Shown here: positions 11,301 through 23,371 of the stretch, piece after piece
Layout of the letters: the number at the start of each line of letters is the position of its first letter
How positions within the stretch are numbered: the first letter of the stretch is position 1
Assembly: GCA_021613535.1 (NCBI GenBank)
Contig: CP075492.1
Location: 558,001 to 622,000, forward strand
Length of the DNA stretch: 64,000 nt
Source: Adineta vaga
Taxonomy: Eukaryota > Rotifera
Direction: 5' to 3'
Translations under genes and position numbers: made by a program
The notes under the pieces: generated by a model
Told to the model about the DNA's origin: nothing
The model's database searches: none
The model's input: only the letters and a program-made list of their open reading frames with translations

Positions 11301-13008
11301 TCAGTCTTCATTTATACACTGACTCGAGTCAGACAACTCATATTCATACGATGCTGATACCGTCGATCTCTGTATGAAAATAAATACGTATATGTACATA
11401 AGAATTAGTTTTTATTTCACTAGAATACTTATGTAATAAGGAAACTATGTGTCGTTTCAATATCATAATAGTGTAACTAAAAGTTGAGTATTATTTCTGC
11501 TGTTTATTATAATATCAAGATAGACTGTTTATAAGTATGTTATTGTATATGTTAATGATAGTTCGCTTCTGTATCATCAACAATCAGTTGAGTATTATGA
11601 TCAATCACATAACCAACTAAACGAAGACAATCAACTTCATATTTCAATGTTTCTTACACATGACAACGCCAAACAGAATCTACCTAAATAAAAAGAAATA
11701 TGACGAAAATTTCTTTAAATATGCGCTTGTTACTGCATAAGCGGATATAAGGGTGAGGATGAGGGTGTGTATTCTTATTTATACTCACACTATCGTACTC
11801 AACTATGCATGAAAGAAAAGAGCGACAACAGAAAATAAGTTTAACTATATGATTATTTTGTAATAAAGTTAATTATGATGGATTCGATCGATTTTCGAAA
11901 AAATCATCTCATGCGAAAAACTACATATGACACCAATTCTCATTGGTTCATTTTCCAGTTCCAATGATTCCAATTCCGTGTAAGAGAATTTGGAAAAATC
12001 GGATATCGATTCGGTTTTCGATTCCGTTTTTTTTAACCGTCCAGGTTCTATTGATACATCTCGTATCAGAAATCTCAGGTGGTTTTTGTATAAAAGTATG
12101 ATTTCGAAAGAATTATCTGTGGTATCGCAAAAAACATAGTGGCAGACCATTTCTAAAATGTCGCGATAACTTATTGACGTATCAAGTCATTTACGCGATG
12201 AGAAGAAACGACAACAAATCTTCTTCCTGTCTAAGAGTTCAAATTGAACTGATTGTTTGAGAGTCATTTCATCGTCATTCTATATTTTGTTTTTTTTGTG
12301 CGTTCAACAAATGAGAGTATTATATTAAACTTTTACGTTTAAAGATAAATTCTAATTACTTCTTCCTGTTAGTATGAACACTTCCAAAGATGTCATTGTA
12401 ATTTTTCTTATACACGTCTAACACATGTACGTATATCGTTTTCTTTCGTACACAGCACGACATTTGTTCTTATTCACTTCTCTCTCTCTCTCTTATATCT
12501 ATACGTGTGTTTTCTGTTCTTATTTTTTCGTTCATAATAATCGGAATTCACAACATCTTATCATTCATACAAACTTACAGATTTAATAATCATTTAGGGT
12601 CTTAACATGCAGCATGAAGACTCAGCCTCAGTGTTCTGATATAAACGATCTATAACATCCGTACCTCATTTATTTCATTTATTCCTGCTGTTATATATAC
12701 ATGTTAGGAATAAAGTTCTAGTCAGTTATATCGAGACGATGACGACAAACGAACCAATACGTCTATATTCTTAAATTTCTGGTTACATCGTTACTGTGTA
12801 CATCATCAATATTTTTCTCTTTGGGTTACCTATTCATCTCATGTATCGATATCAATCTGTATATGATTACTTCTAATGACAAAAGCTTATGTTACAAAAA
12901 TATCAGTAAAATAATTTCATAATCCTTGAATAAAAATAAAACTAATAAGTAAGATGATCATTTCATTGAAAATATTTTCTATAAAATAATTCAATAAGGT
13001 TAAATACA
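11301..13008. other. Intergenic, no gene seen
   Basis: AT-rich DNA. A loose GGGTGAGGATGAGGGTG tract lies at 11750-11768, and a (TC)n microsatellite lies near 12480-12493. An open frame on the minus strand at 11869-12150 (93 codons) has no recognisable domain and no supporting splice or context signal. Nothing else can be supported. Confidence 0.5.
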
Positions 13009-14324
13009 ATGAGTAAGTAGAGATCTCGTTTATTTCGAAATAAAAAAATCTCTCGATCGAAAAAGAAATGTTCATATTTTGAATGTTTACAAATTCTTGT
13101 TGGTTTATTTGTATCAATTGCAATTACAATTTATACAATAATTCAAACTAACAATGAAAATTTCATTGCTGCACAAAATCGTCTACAAGATTTCGATTTA
13201 GCCAACAGAACACGTTTAAATGATTTAGCAATTGCTGACAATGAAGAAAAAGAAAGAATTTTAAATGATTATATTAAATATTTATCAAAATTTCTTGAAA
13301 AAACAAATATTTCAAATGAAATTACTCAAACTTCATCAAGATCGATTCTTCAATTTTATACATTAAGTGTTTTATCTCAATTATAGATTCAAAACGCAAA
13401 TCTTATTTAATTCGTTGTCTTTATCAAAATAATTTAATAACACATCGATTAAATGATAATTCTTTTCTTGATTTAAATTTTGCAAATTTACAAAACTTAA
13501 ATTTAAATATAAATCGTTTTATTCAAACACCTCATTCATTTTTTTCATGTGTTAATATGGCATTAGCTCATTTAAATGAATCTTCATTTGAATATAATCA
13601 ATTATCTGGAAATCATTTTCATCATTCTTTAATGTTTAAAGTAAATCTACGAGCAACAACAATTCATTTAACATATTGTGATGAGAATTCACCAATTCGA
13701 ACATCATTTACACGAGCATTTTTACTTCAATCAACTTTTAGCCAATCTCGTTATTATGGTATCGATTTTACTTATGCAATTATGAATAATTCTCTATTAG
13801 AAGAATTTTATTGCTACCGATGTAATTTTACTGAAGCTTTTATGATTAAATGTAATCTGAGTTATTCTAAATTTCAATATGAACCAATAAATGGTTATCA
13901 ATTTCCAAAAGATTATAAAGCTTCATTTATTCGAACTGATTTAACAGATACAATTTTATATCGAATAAGATTTGAAAGGATTGATTTTGAAAAAGCTATT
14001 TTAATACAAACTAATGCAACTCAAGCGACTTTTCTTTTTTGTAATTTAACAAATGTTATTATGAATGATTGTATTTTAATAGAAAGTCAAGCGAATCATT
14101 CAAATTTTATTTTATCAAATTTAAATAATTGTCAAATGAATCGAATTCAAATGTTTTATGTGGATTTTAGTCATAGTTATTGTTATTCATGTTTATTTTA
14201 TGGGGCTAATTTAACTGGAATCAATTTTTATAATTCATCTTTAGATAGAAGTAACTTTCAGAATTCGATTATTAATCGTGAACAATTAGCTGATGCTCGA
14301 TCAATTAATGAAATTTATTTATAA
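13009..14324 (+). pseudogene. Frameshifted pentapeptide-repeat membrane protein
   Basis: The first part (13024-13385) encodes a basic tail, one membrane helix (ILVGLFVSIAITIYTII) and a coiled-coil-like helix ending LSVLSQL. The continuation DSKRK...LIRCLYQ is in another frame, reached by ignoring two extra bases (TA) at about 13386. The second part (to 14324) is an array of A(N/D)LXX pentapeptide repeats, forming a right-handed quadrilateral beta-helix. The intact relative at 42059-43572 (minus) has the same order: membrane helix, DSKRKR, repeats. The only upstream ATG in frame (13009) is followed three codons later by TAG. Start loss plus the frameshift make this a pseudogene, though the 255-codon second part is still open. 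Confidence 0.75.
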
Positions 14325-14930
14325 AAATAAATTATTTTATCAAAGGAATATTTGTGAATAAGATTTTTATGTATTTTCAATTCAAATAGACTTAGATTTT
14401 CAATGATGAATATGTTCAATATCGAAATATTCATACCTATTTTGTGGATAATCCTTTTTAGAGATCAATAGGAAGGGGAAAAAACGACACTTCAAAGTAC
14501 AGTGAAGTACTTCATTTTTGAAGTATTCGATAGAAAAGATTTGCTACATAAAATAATTATCTCAATTTGTTTTATAAAAGCAATTAATATTAACTAGATC
14601 ATGAACACAATCGTCCCTATTTTCTAACACATTTTCAGTAGATATATGAAAAATGACATTTTTTGAAGTAATTAATACATTAGTTAAACGTTTCTTTAGC
14701 GAATCAAGGAAACTAGTTTCATTATTTGATTGAACTGGAATTTTCGATAATCATCGATATGGTAAAACGGAAATCCAACAATAGGAATTTCGCCAACTGA
14801 ATTTCGACAGGAGAATACATCCTATTCCGCAATGTTGCACATTTGGGAATCAATTCCTACAATTTTAAGGAATTTCGGAATTGTATCCTTGCTTAAGCAG
14901 GCCTTTCTATCATCCTGGGTGATCGACTAG
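14325..14930. other. Intergenic, no gene seen
   Basis: AT-rich. From about 14740 to 14900, GGAATTTC/GGAATTGT words recur, blending into the word-repeat block that follows. Confidence 0.45.
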
Positions 14931-15300
14931 GTGTGTGACAGCTCAGGTTCAATAGCTCGTGAGAACTGAATTAATGAACTGAGTGATCACTTCAGTTCAT
15001 ATAATGTGAACTATTCGAACGGTTCAGTTCAACTGAACTGAACTGGTCAGCAGCTTCAGTTGACGCGAACTGAACTGATCAATTACTCCAGCTCGCAAGA
15101 ACTAAACTGGCGAAGAATCTCAATTCAAATTTTTAACTGGCCAAATACATCGGCTTTGGACTAGTTCTCTATAGTTGATCAACGATTCGAAATTCAGGAA
15201 CTGCTCAGACAGTTCAGTTGAGTTGCACAGAACCAGCTCGATCAGTTTCAGTTGTGTGAACTGATATGGAACTGTCACAGATCTATGATCGACCAAATCC
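14931..15300. repeat. Degenerate GAACTGA word-repeat block
   Basis: The heptamer GAACTGA, its complement TCAGTTC and one-base variants occur many times in both orientations over about 370 bases, with irregular spacing. It is neither a clean tandem array nor a single inverted repeat. No coding sense was found. Confidence 0.7.
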
Positions 15301-15430
15301 CCAAAGCGGAATAGGATGACTGCTCCTTTGTTCGATACCTTTATGCTTGTGTTGATAGTGCGTGAAGATTTTGTGTTTCCCTCTGCATTATCATTTCAGA
15401 TCATGTTTATCTATACTCTCCAATTTTTAT
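15301..15430. other. Short intergenic stretch
   Basis: Lies downstream of the minus-strand U-box relic; nothing recognisable. Confidence 0.4.
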
Positions 15431-15759
15431 TCACAAATTGTTTACTCTGTTTGTTTTCTCCTTAGTTCGTAATGGTGGTAATGTCACTGTGCTATGTTGT
15501 ACATTGTATGAAACGACTGAGTTTCGACAACGCGCTCCCAATTGTCTCAAATGATCATCTGGTAGCAATTCATTCAATTGTAATGATTGTCTAGTAAATG
15601 GACTATAGTACCGTGTTCATTAATCCATTGTGTGATTGCTGCTCGTTCATAGACACGTCCATCACTTGCAATTACCGGATCACGAAATAATTCCAGAGTA
15701 ATAGGACAAATAAGATCGTCATTATCGATATTCTGCGCACGACTGTGAGTTGTCGCCAT
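15431..15759 (-). pseudogene. U-box domain protein with a two-base frameshift
   Basis: The minus-strand ATG at 15759 opens a U-box (E2-binding RING-like fold of ubiquitin ligases): [19 protein letters not shown], then [16 protein letters not shown]. After HGT the frame runs out within 13 codons. Reading on in the frame reached by dropping two bases restores the expected end of a U-box ([21 protein letters not shown]) and a short tail to a stop at 15431-15433. The extra bases are a TA doubling inside ACTATAGTCC. Intact, it would be a small protein of about 108 residues. It may be a recent pseudogene or an error in the assembly. Confidence 0.78.
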
Positions 15760-17140
15760 GATGAATGAATGTGAAGAAAAAAAAACGGAACTGATTTATT
15801 TACTTTTTATGTGAATCATAAGAATTGTTGCGATTATCGAAAAAATGTTTGCGTAATTGCTTAAAAATGTTGAAACAATAAGAGAGATCAAGTTTATTTC
15901 TTCCAACTGAAACAGATTGAATTCAATTACCACGAATAATAAAGTATTTCTGTAGAGATAATCCAGAAGAGAAGTATATTTTAGTAGATTTCAGTTGATT
16001 AAGAAAGTAGGTTGTTGGACAAAATTTTAATGGAAAGTTTTTCATTAGATATGGCTTTATATGTGGAAAAAAAAGTGGAGACGAAAGAATGATGGTGACG
16101 TTTTATGAATGGATGTATACTTGGCATAGATCCTAACTGTGGAACAAGAATGAAATTGGGAAGATTATTCATCAAATGTTTCGTATAATTAAATAAAAGA
16201 GAAAGATTTATTTCTCAACTAACACAAAAGGGTGAGGATGAGTGAGAGATGAATTATGTTGGAACATCTGCGTATCGGATTATTATGATCGATTTAGATA
16301 TGTTTTTAATAATTTTTGAAAAATCTCTTTTTATCAAAAGTCTTTGTATTTTTCCTCACGGATAATGAGAATTGATTCGATAATTCAATCATTTCTCATC
16401 GTTGAGCTGGAACAGAATAGTCGAGAAGATTGAATTATGCATAAAATTTCAGGTTGATTTATCTCTTCGTTGAAAAAATATCATATGAACAGACAAATAC
16501 ACCGAATGATTTCAGTAATTCACCCAGTTTTTCGATACTCTAAGTTAACTTTCTATTGTTTCATTATTTTCTTTCCAGAATATTTACTCCGAAAAATCGA
16601 TATCAAAATCGAAACTTTATTTAAAGAAAATAAGATATTTAAAGTTCAGTAGTAGTATTGCTTTAGTTCTTTACCACTGATCATCAAATACTTTTTTGCT
16701 TATATATATTCTATTAGTTTTTAGTATAGTGATTATCCTACTCAATCTTTTCATGGATTCAAAATAATCGATTATTGAGGTAAATCATTGTCAAATGTGA
16801 TGAATCTAACGAAATCTTCTTGGTAGAGAATAGAATAGAGAAAAATATCATTCGTTCACAATATTTCTCGTCAGAGTATACTATGAGATATGAATGACTC
16901 ATTTCAAGTCATTTTATTTTATCGTGTCGCAGGATTCAATGAAGAATATCGAATAAAGAAAAAGAAAAAATTATCACAAAAGAATAAAGATTTTAATCAT
17001 TCTCATTTGATAAAATTTTCGTGTGTCCAGAACTGGATATCTATTCGTGTTACATTATTTATTCATTATCAATCGAATTACCGTAAAAAAATGTAATAAA
17101 ACGACGGCAACAGTGAGATTTACTCGCTATTCAGTGTATC
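15760..17140. other. Intergenic, no gene seen
   Basis: AT-rich, with a GGGTGAGGATGAG remnant at 16229-16241. Open frames at 16470-16652 and 16890-17096 show no domain and are probably chance. Confidence 0.5.
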
Positions 17141-17515
17141 GTCATTAATTTTGGTCTATTGTTGACAATAGGACTTCCAGCTAAGATTCTCTTAGTTATC
17201 CCAGGTCGAAAAATCCGAGCCGGATCCGGTCGGAACCAGAACATTCCGGTCATTTCATGGAAGCAGGATTCCGATCCGGATATTTTCGGACTTTTCCACT
17301 CGCTTCTGACTAACTTCCAGTAAGTTCCAGTCGGAAAACGACTGGAATTCACCAGAACAGTCCGAGAAATTCCGACCGGAATACTGCTTCCACTCTCCTT
17401 TGTTTTCCGGTTGGAACCTTTTGGAACTAGCAGGAACCGTCCGGAATATCCTTGGAAAGGCGTGATTTCTGGCAGGTTCCTTTCGGATCCGGAGGCCGGA
17501 ATGTCCGTCCTGGGA
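17141..17515. repeat. Degenerate TTCCGG/CCGGAA word-repeat block
   Basis: TTCCGG, TCCGGA, TTCCAG, GGAACC and CCGGAAT words occur in both orientations at irregular spacing across about 370 bases. The block is markedly more GC-rich than its surroundings. Composition, not tandem period, is the shared feature. The following 17516-17840 is plain AT-rich 3' flank of the patatin gene. Confidence 0.7.
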
Positions 17516-17840
17516 TTCTTTACTTTATCGTATCTTATGGGTTAGAGTTGAAAAGTATCTATGACAATATTCAGTATAAAAATGGTTTTCATGACATGTC
17601 AACTAAAAAAGATTGTTATAAAAAGGCAGTGACCAATTAATCTGGGAAATATCATTTATAACTCTAATCGAGTAGAACACAAAATCACTGCTAACTGAAT
17701 TTATAACCTTTTATTAACATAAGTGTGAGTATTTTATTTCATCTTTTCATCATCTTGATTAAATCTTTATTTTAACTAAGAGAAAATCTAATGAAATAAA
17801 TCTTATTTTGTTTAAATAACTATATCTATAAACTTTATCG

Positions 17841-20800
17841 TTATTCAAATGATGATTGAAGTTTTTCTACTAACAGGCCAAGTCGATGACGATTGTCATA
17901 TGCTTCCATTTCTTCTAAATGTCCATATGCTAAATCAATTAATTTATCAATACTTTCAGGTTGAATATCGTCTAGGTCAATAGGATTTTCAAGCCATATT
18001 TGCCATCGGTGATAATTCTCATTAAGAACGTTATTAAGATGAAGATCAATATTATTTTGAGGACCATCCATTAGCACTTTGAGTACAGATTGATGATTTC
18101 GAGCCCAAAATAGCAAATTTCGACTTTCATTAGGGTTCAACGGATCGGATACATAATCTCCAGTACCCAACGATAGAAGTCGGATACGATTTTTATCACA
18201 CTTGCGATGAACAGATATAGCTTGATCATAAGCGAACATTGCTGGATTATTTGCTTGTACACCACCATCAACATACAAAACATTTCTAAGTTTATAAGCA
18301 GGAAAATAAGTTGGTGCAGCTGTTGTACACATAAGTACTTCCGTAAGTAGATGATTCTTTGTTCTATCTTTCAGACTAGCCTGTCGTGTGAAAATTTCAG
18401 TGACATTGCCGTCACTTTTTACTGCTGGTATAATCAGTTCGGCTACTGTATCCGAGAGACGTGAACGACCAAAGTAATCACTGAACAACATATGACGACC
18501 TGTATCCAAGTATTTAGATTCTTTTAATAAATAAGTTCGTATCTGACTAATAAAGTTTGCATTTATTGAGAAAACTTGATTCGCTTTTTTACGATAGATT
18601 TCAACTATATCTGCCGCTTGATAACGAGCTTTAGATGAATCAGTCAATGAGGGTGTTGTTAGACCTGCACCAATAATTGCACCAGTCGACGTACCAGCTA
18701 TAACATGAAATATGGACGAAATCGGTTGTCGAATCTTACGTTCTAATGACATTAACCAAATCGCTGGAATGATACCTCGAATTCCACCACCATCAATAGA
18801 TAAAATATTATAAAATGAATGTTCATTACGAAGATTTGAAGAACAAGAGTTCAAATCAATTGGATCATATATTTGTGATCGATCATCTTTCATTTTAATT
18901 GCTTTTTCTTCTCTTTGTATGTCAATATTGTTTCGATCAAGATTTAAAGCTCGCTGAATTCCGAATCTGGCATTATTATAATCACCCATGTTTCGTTGTG
19001 CTTGTGCATAAATTAGCCATAATTCAGCTGATGACAGATGCTGCCGTTCGCCTAGCCGTTCATTAATACGTGAGAATCGATGTTGTTTTAATAGACATCT
19101 ACAAAAGCCTAGTTCAGCTAAATCATGTTGCTCTTTTGAGATGACATTTTCCATCGATAGAATTTCGCTGAAATGATTCTGTGCTTTTTGCCAATTTGCC
19201 AAACCTATTATATAATACAAATATATGTAAAAATAAGCTTTTAGTTTCAAATATTTAATGAAGTGTGATAATGAATTTTTTAAATTCTGAGATGGTATTG
19301 TACGAGAAAATTCAAAAACTATTTGCTGGGAAAGAATATCAAATAACTTCGTATAATCGGCATAAGAAAACATTTCTGTGTTATTAATTAGATGATGCAT
19401 TAAAATCTGCTTTATATATACGTTAATCTATCTAAACAGCATATAACTATACCTGCTAAATGATTTCTCTTATCATCTTGACGAGCTTCATTCTCATAGT
19501 ACTTAGCAATTCGTAGAAGAACTTCTGCTCGTAACGGATGGTTCTTTGGTGTGTCTTCCATTTGCCAATGTAGATGATTTATTTCAATAGGAACAATGGT
19601 AAATATATGGCTAATACGATCATGTCCTGGAAGAACAACTACATATAAATCGTACACTTCAGTTTCCCCACATGTGTAATCTATCACAGCGTGAGATGTT
19701 GTGAAGACCATCCCATATTTCGTGTCAGGAATTATATTACATGGATGTATTTTTAAATTGACAAATGAAGATAGAATCGGTAAATAAGCTTGATGTTTGA
19801 ATATATTTTTAGTTGAATCAAATTGATTTGCCAATTCAGATCGATTTGAAACATGTTCTTGTCGTAAAATTGCAAGAATAAGTTCATTGTCACTTGTGTA
19901 TTTATTCAACATATGAGCAATTAATTGTTCATGAGTCAAACAATGCTTATTTGGTATGAGCTGAGCAAGCATCGCTAATTGATCATCTTCATCATTCGTC
20001 TTTATTATTTTTTGACAAGCATTATATCCAAGATCGGTTTTCAAATATTCAATATTATCAATATCGAATGATTTATTATGATCAATAGCATGTATATTTG
20101 TTGGATTAGTGAAATTTGGACTATCATTATCCATTCCAAATGCGCTCAAAAGATCTTCAAGTGCTTGAATACGTTCATCCGGTATATAGAAAAAACGATC
20201 ATACATTTCATTTTCCGACATTTTTAAGTTTTTTAATGATTGTTTACATCGTTCGTAATTGTCTTTACCTACAAAATAAACATCTATGATTTTTACTTCT
20301 GGTAAAATATTATAAAAATCTAAATCATTTTATCTATTCTATACAGAAGAGAAATAATTGAATGGAATGTTAAAATACTAAAAATTCTGTTAGCTTTATG
20401 TGTGAACCATGAAAGGAAACGAAAGAAAGAGAAAATGGGGAAAAAGTGATCTTCGTGGGATTCGAATTCACACCTTTTGCCATCTGATCAGATCTTCTAA
20501 ACCAGCTAGACTAGAAGAACAATCTTAATATCGAAAATATTCAATTCTATCATCTAATGTTAAAAATAATCTATTGAATAACAGCAATTAGTGTAAATAA
20601 AAATCGAACGTAAAAGATTCTGTAACAAAACTACTGTACCTCCAGCTAATAGACAAGCGATAGCATAATTGAGACGTGCAAGTCTATAATATCCTCTTAA
20701 ACGATTGGTGAATGGAGTTTCGCGTGCATCGACAATATCTTTCTCGGAAATTGTATTAACAATTTTGGAGACGAATCGACCAATTTTTTGATGATGATAA

Positions 20801-21639
20801 CTTTCAATCTGTTTATCAAGTTTTTCAGCGGCTTCAAATAAACGTGGATTATCATAAGTTCCTTGAAAAAGAATTTTACTCTGCTCGAGTAATGCTGTAT
20901 GTTCAGGATTTTTACGCTGTGAATCATTAAAGTCAACACCACGAAGAAGAACTTCACCAATTAAAATGAGAAGATATGCAATTTTATCTGCTCGAAAGCC
21001 ATGATCGAGTAAAGGTTCTATAATTTGTTCGACACGAATTTCGATACTAATCGTCTCACTTCCTAGTCGTTTATCCATTAATCGTCGTTCTTCATAATAA
21101 GGTTTACACAGAAATTCAATAAACTTATCATATTCTTCATTATTGTAATGTTGAATTGCACTACTCATCATTTTATTTAAATTATCACGAATTTTGTATT
21201 CAGTAGAAATATTTTTTGTTGATAATTGTTTAGTTACATAACTAAATACGAATATGTTGAATAGCAGTGAACCAGCTTTAGCGATTAATGGAATGGTCAC
21301 AAATAGAGCTAGATCTGCTGCCATACCAGTGACTTTCATAATCTTATTTGCAGATGTGCGAAAATTCGAATCTTCTACGTATCTATTTTCAACGGTGAAT
21401 TCGCTTAATTGTGCGCTACGAACGACACATTTTCGAAGAATTGTTTGTCGAATAAATATTTGAGTTTCATCGAGAATTTCTCTTGATGATAATTGTGGAT
21501 TGGTACATAAAGCTATTTCTCGATGTGTATTTGTAGATACTGTAGTATTAGTTTCTTCAGCAGTTATCTTCGTTAAACCTTGATATTTTTCTAAAGCTCC
21601 CTGTAACTGTCGTAATTTTTGAAATAATCGTTCAGTCAT
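17841..21639 (-). CDS. Helical-repeat protein with C-terminal patatin-like phospholipase domain
   Basis: Three exons join in phase 1: 21639-20640, 20268-19453 and 19204-17841 (3180 nt, 1059 residues). Introns have GT-AG ends (donors GTACAG and GTATAG). The N-terminal 600 residues are mostly helical with a hydrophobic stretch (ALFVTIPLIAKAGSLLFNIF, about residues 112-131). A TPR-like region (LWLIYAQAQRNMGDYNNA) precedes the lipase. The patatin domain has the oxyanion loop DGGGIRG near 743, the nucleophile S778 in GTSTG, and the dyad aspartate D918 in DGG. Patatins are lipid acyl hydrolases with a Ser-Asp dyad, and all key residues are present. The 19.2-19.4 kb stretch that reads open is intronic in this model. 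The gene looks intact. The substrate is unknown. Confidence 0.85.
20446..20520 (-). other. Degenerate tRNA-like sequence in a patatin-gene intron
   Basis: Minus-strand 75-mer with a 6-of-7 acceptor-stem match (GTTCTTC/GAAGATC), an A-box-like TAGTCTAGCTGGTTT and a B-box-like AATTCGAATCCC. The anticodon arm does not fold canonically and the T stem has two mismatches. A tRNA pseudogene or tRNA-derived SINE head is more likely than a working tRNA. Confidence 0.3.
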
Positions 21640-21699
21640 ATTTGCTTGTGTAATAATATAGATTGCTGCAACAATATATAATTGTGCTCAAGGGGGAAA

Positions 21700-21880
21700 A
21701 AACTGATTTAAATCACTCAAAACTCAAATTTAAATCAATTAAATCACTGTTAAATCAAATAAATCAAATAAATCAGTTTTGAGTCAAATAAATCAAAAAA
21801 ATCAGTTTTGAGTCAAATAAATCAAATAAATCACTTTTGAGTCAAATAAATCAAGTAAATCACTTTCGAAAACATTTCAA
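21700..21880 (+). repeat. Left subterminal TAAATCA array of the transposon
   Basis: A roughly 30-bp unit of the form TTTTGAGTCAAATAAATCA, plus one or two further AAATCA steps, repeats four to five times. It is preceded by looser TTAAATCA units. It is mirrored in inverted orientation at 26490-26600. Confidence 0.75.
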
Positions 21881-22488
21881 TCAATAACGAAAACTATGTG
21901 AAATTAATTTGTTCTGCATTGTATTATAGAATCAATTGTTTCGTCTCGAATATATGACCAACATGTGCTTTATACAACTATAAAACATTTTCTTTCGCAT
22001 ATAATTTTCATGTTGTTCGTGTATTAAGAATCGAATAGAACGGAAAGAAAAAGAGTTTCCCTCGATTTGTTATATCATTATAAGACAGAGACATAGGAAA
22101 AAAAGACACATTTTCTTTCTCTCGGCTCGTTATCACATTCATTTTCATCCTATCTTTCGATTTATTCACTCGTCTTATTTTATCTGACAAGTTCAAATAA
22201 TATATAGTCATACTAGAGAGTCATGAAGATACTGTTAGAAAACAATATAGATTTATATTTTATTGTTCCGTTTTTGCAGTTTCAATCTATTCATTAAATA
22301 TAACTTATAGAATATTTGGCTGAATAATGTGTCGTGATACTCAGTTGTGTGATCTATCTGATGATAATTTTTGTCTAATACAGCAAGCTAGACTTTTTTC
22401 TTTCAATTAAGAATAATGGTTTCTTTAAAGCGAATTTGTAAATTTAAATACTAAGCATGTTGTATTTATTTAACTTTATTGTGTTTAG

Positions 22489-22746
22489 ATGTCGAACTAC
22501 TATCGTCATGTAGAACATGGAAATTGTCCGGTCATGGAGAAAAAATTGAATGATGAATCTGATCGAGATAAAAATGATAATGAAACCGATAGCAACAGCA
22601 ACAACAACAATGGAAACTCAAATAATTCTTCTGGCACACCGAAATCACCTTTAATCGATACACATCTCAACAAGAAACCTCCTAGAAAAAGACGTTTATC
22701 TGCACCTACAACTGCTCCTCGCCGTACTAAACGTCGACGATCATAA
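22489..22746 (+). CDS. Small basic protein with nuclear-localisation-like tail, inside the transposon
   Basis: 85 codons from an ATG placed directly after TTGTGTTTAG, so it may be an internal or first exon. The middle is an asparagine/serine-rich low-complexity run. The C-terminus is strongly basic (PPRKRRLS, then PRRTKRRRS), resembling a bipartite nuclear localisation signal. The frame ends in TAA. Its position between the left terminus and the transposase suggests either an N-terminal exon of the transposase or a second element protein. No family is recognised. Confidence 0.4.
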   Translation: MSNYYRHVEHGNCPVMEKKLNDESDRDKNDNETDSNSNNNNGNSNNSSGTPKSPLIDTHLNKKPPRKRRLSAPTTAPRRTKRRRS

Positions 22747-23371
22747 ATATAAACTATACCGTAAACAATTTCTTCATCTCGTTTCGATGTTTTAATATAA
22801 ATATTTGTGGATGTTCCTATTTTATATCTATTTTTTTAAGTATTTTATCGACCTATTGATCTTTTAATACTCGATTTGTCTTATTTTCGCTGGTGTATTT
22901 GATTTATTTGTTGATATTGTATTTATTTGTTCAATTATTAAATATCTCAGAAGATCGTTTCAAACCTTTTTGTATAACGATATTTCAGCGGGAAATAACT
23001 AAAATTGAAAGGACAAGTTTGCTCACCATCAATTAATTTAGATATCACACTAAGTAATATTTGAATAATCTTTTTTAATTTCAATCTGACTGAAGATAAC
23101 ACGTGCATCATTTTTTTTAATAGAAAAGTCGAAAATGAATTAGAAACGAAGACACTCCTCTTCTATCGACGATTAGTAACATTAGAAATGAAATCTACGA
23201 TATACATATTAATTTTCTCTGATTCGATTATCCAGCATTTTCACATGTTATAATGATTATAATGCAGGCAACTATTTTCTATATGGTAATGACGTCAAAA
23301 ATATGTCACATATATTCTGTATCAATTCTCTTGTTATTGATTACATTTTCTCTGTTGAGTTTTCATTTTAG

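Noticed and set aside
11869-12150. 93-codon minus-strand frame
   Set aside because: No recognisable domain, no signal peptide, no splice context; isolated in an intergenic stretch.
19210-19400. Start of the patatin gene at the ATG at 19400
   Set aside because: The acceptor at 19205/19204 is in exact phase with the upstream exon ending at 19453, and the sequence between is hydrophobic, low-complexity intron-like.
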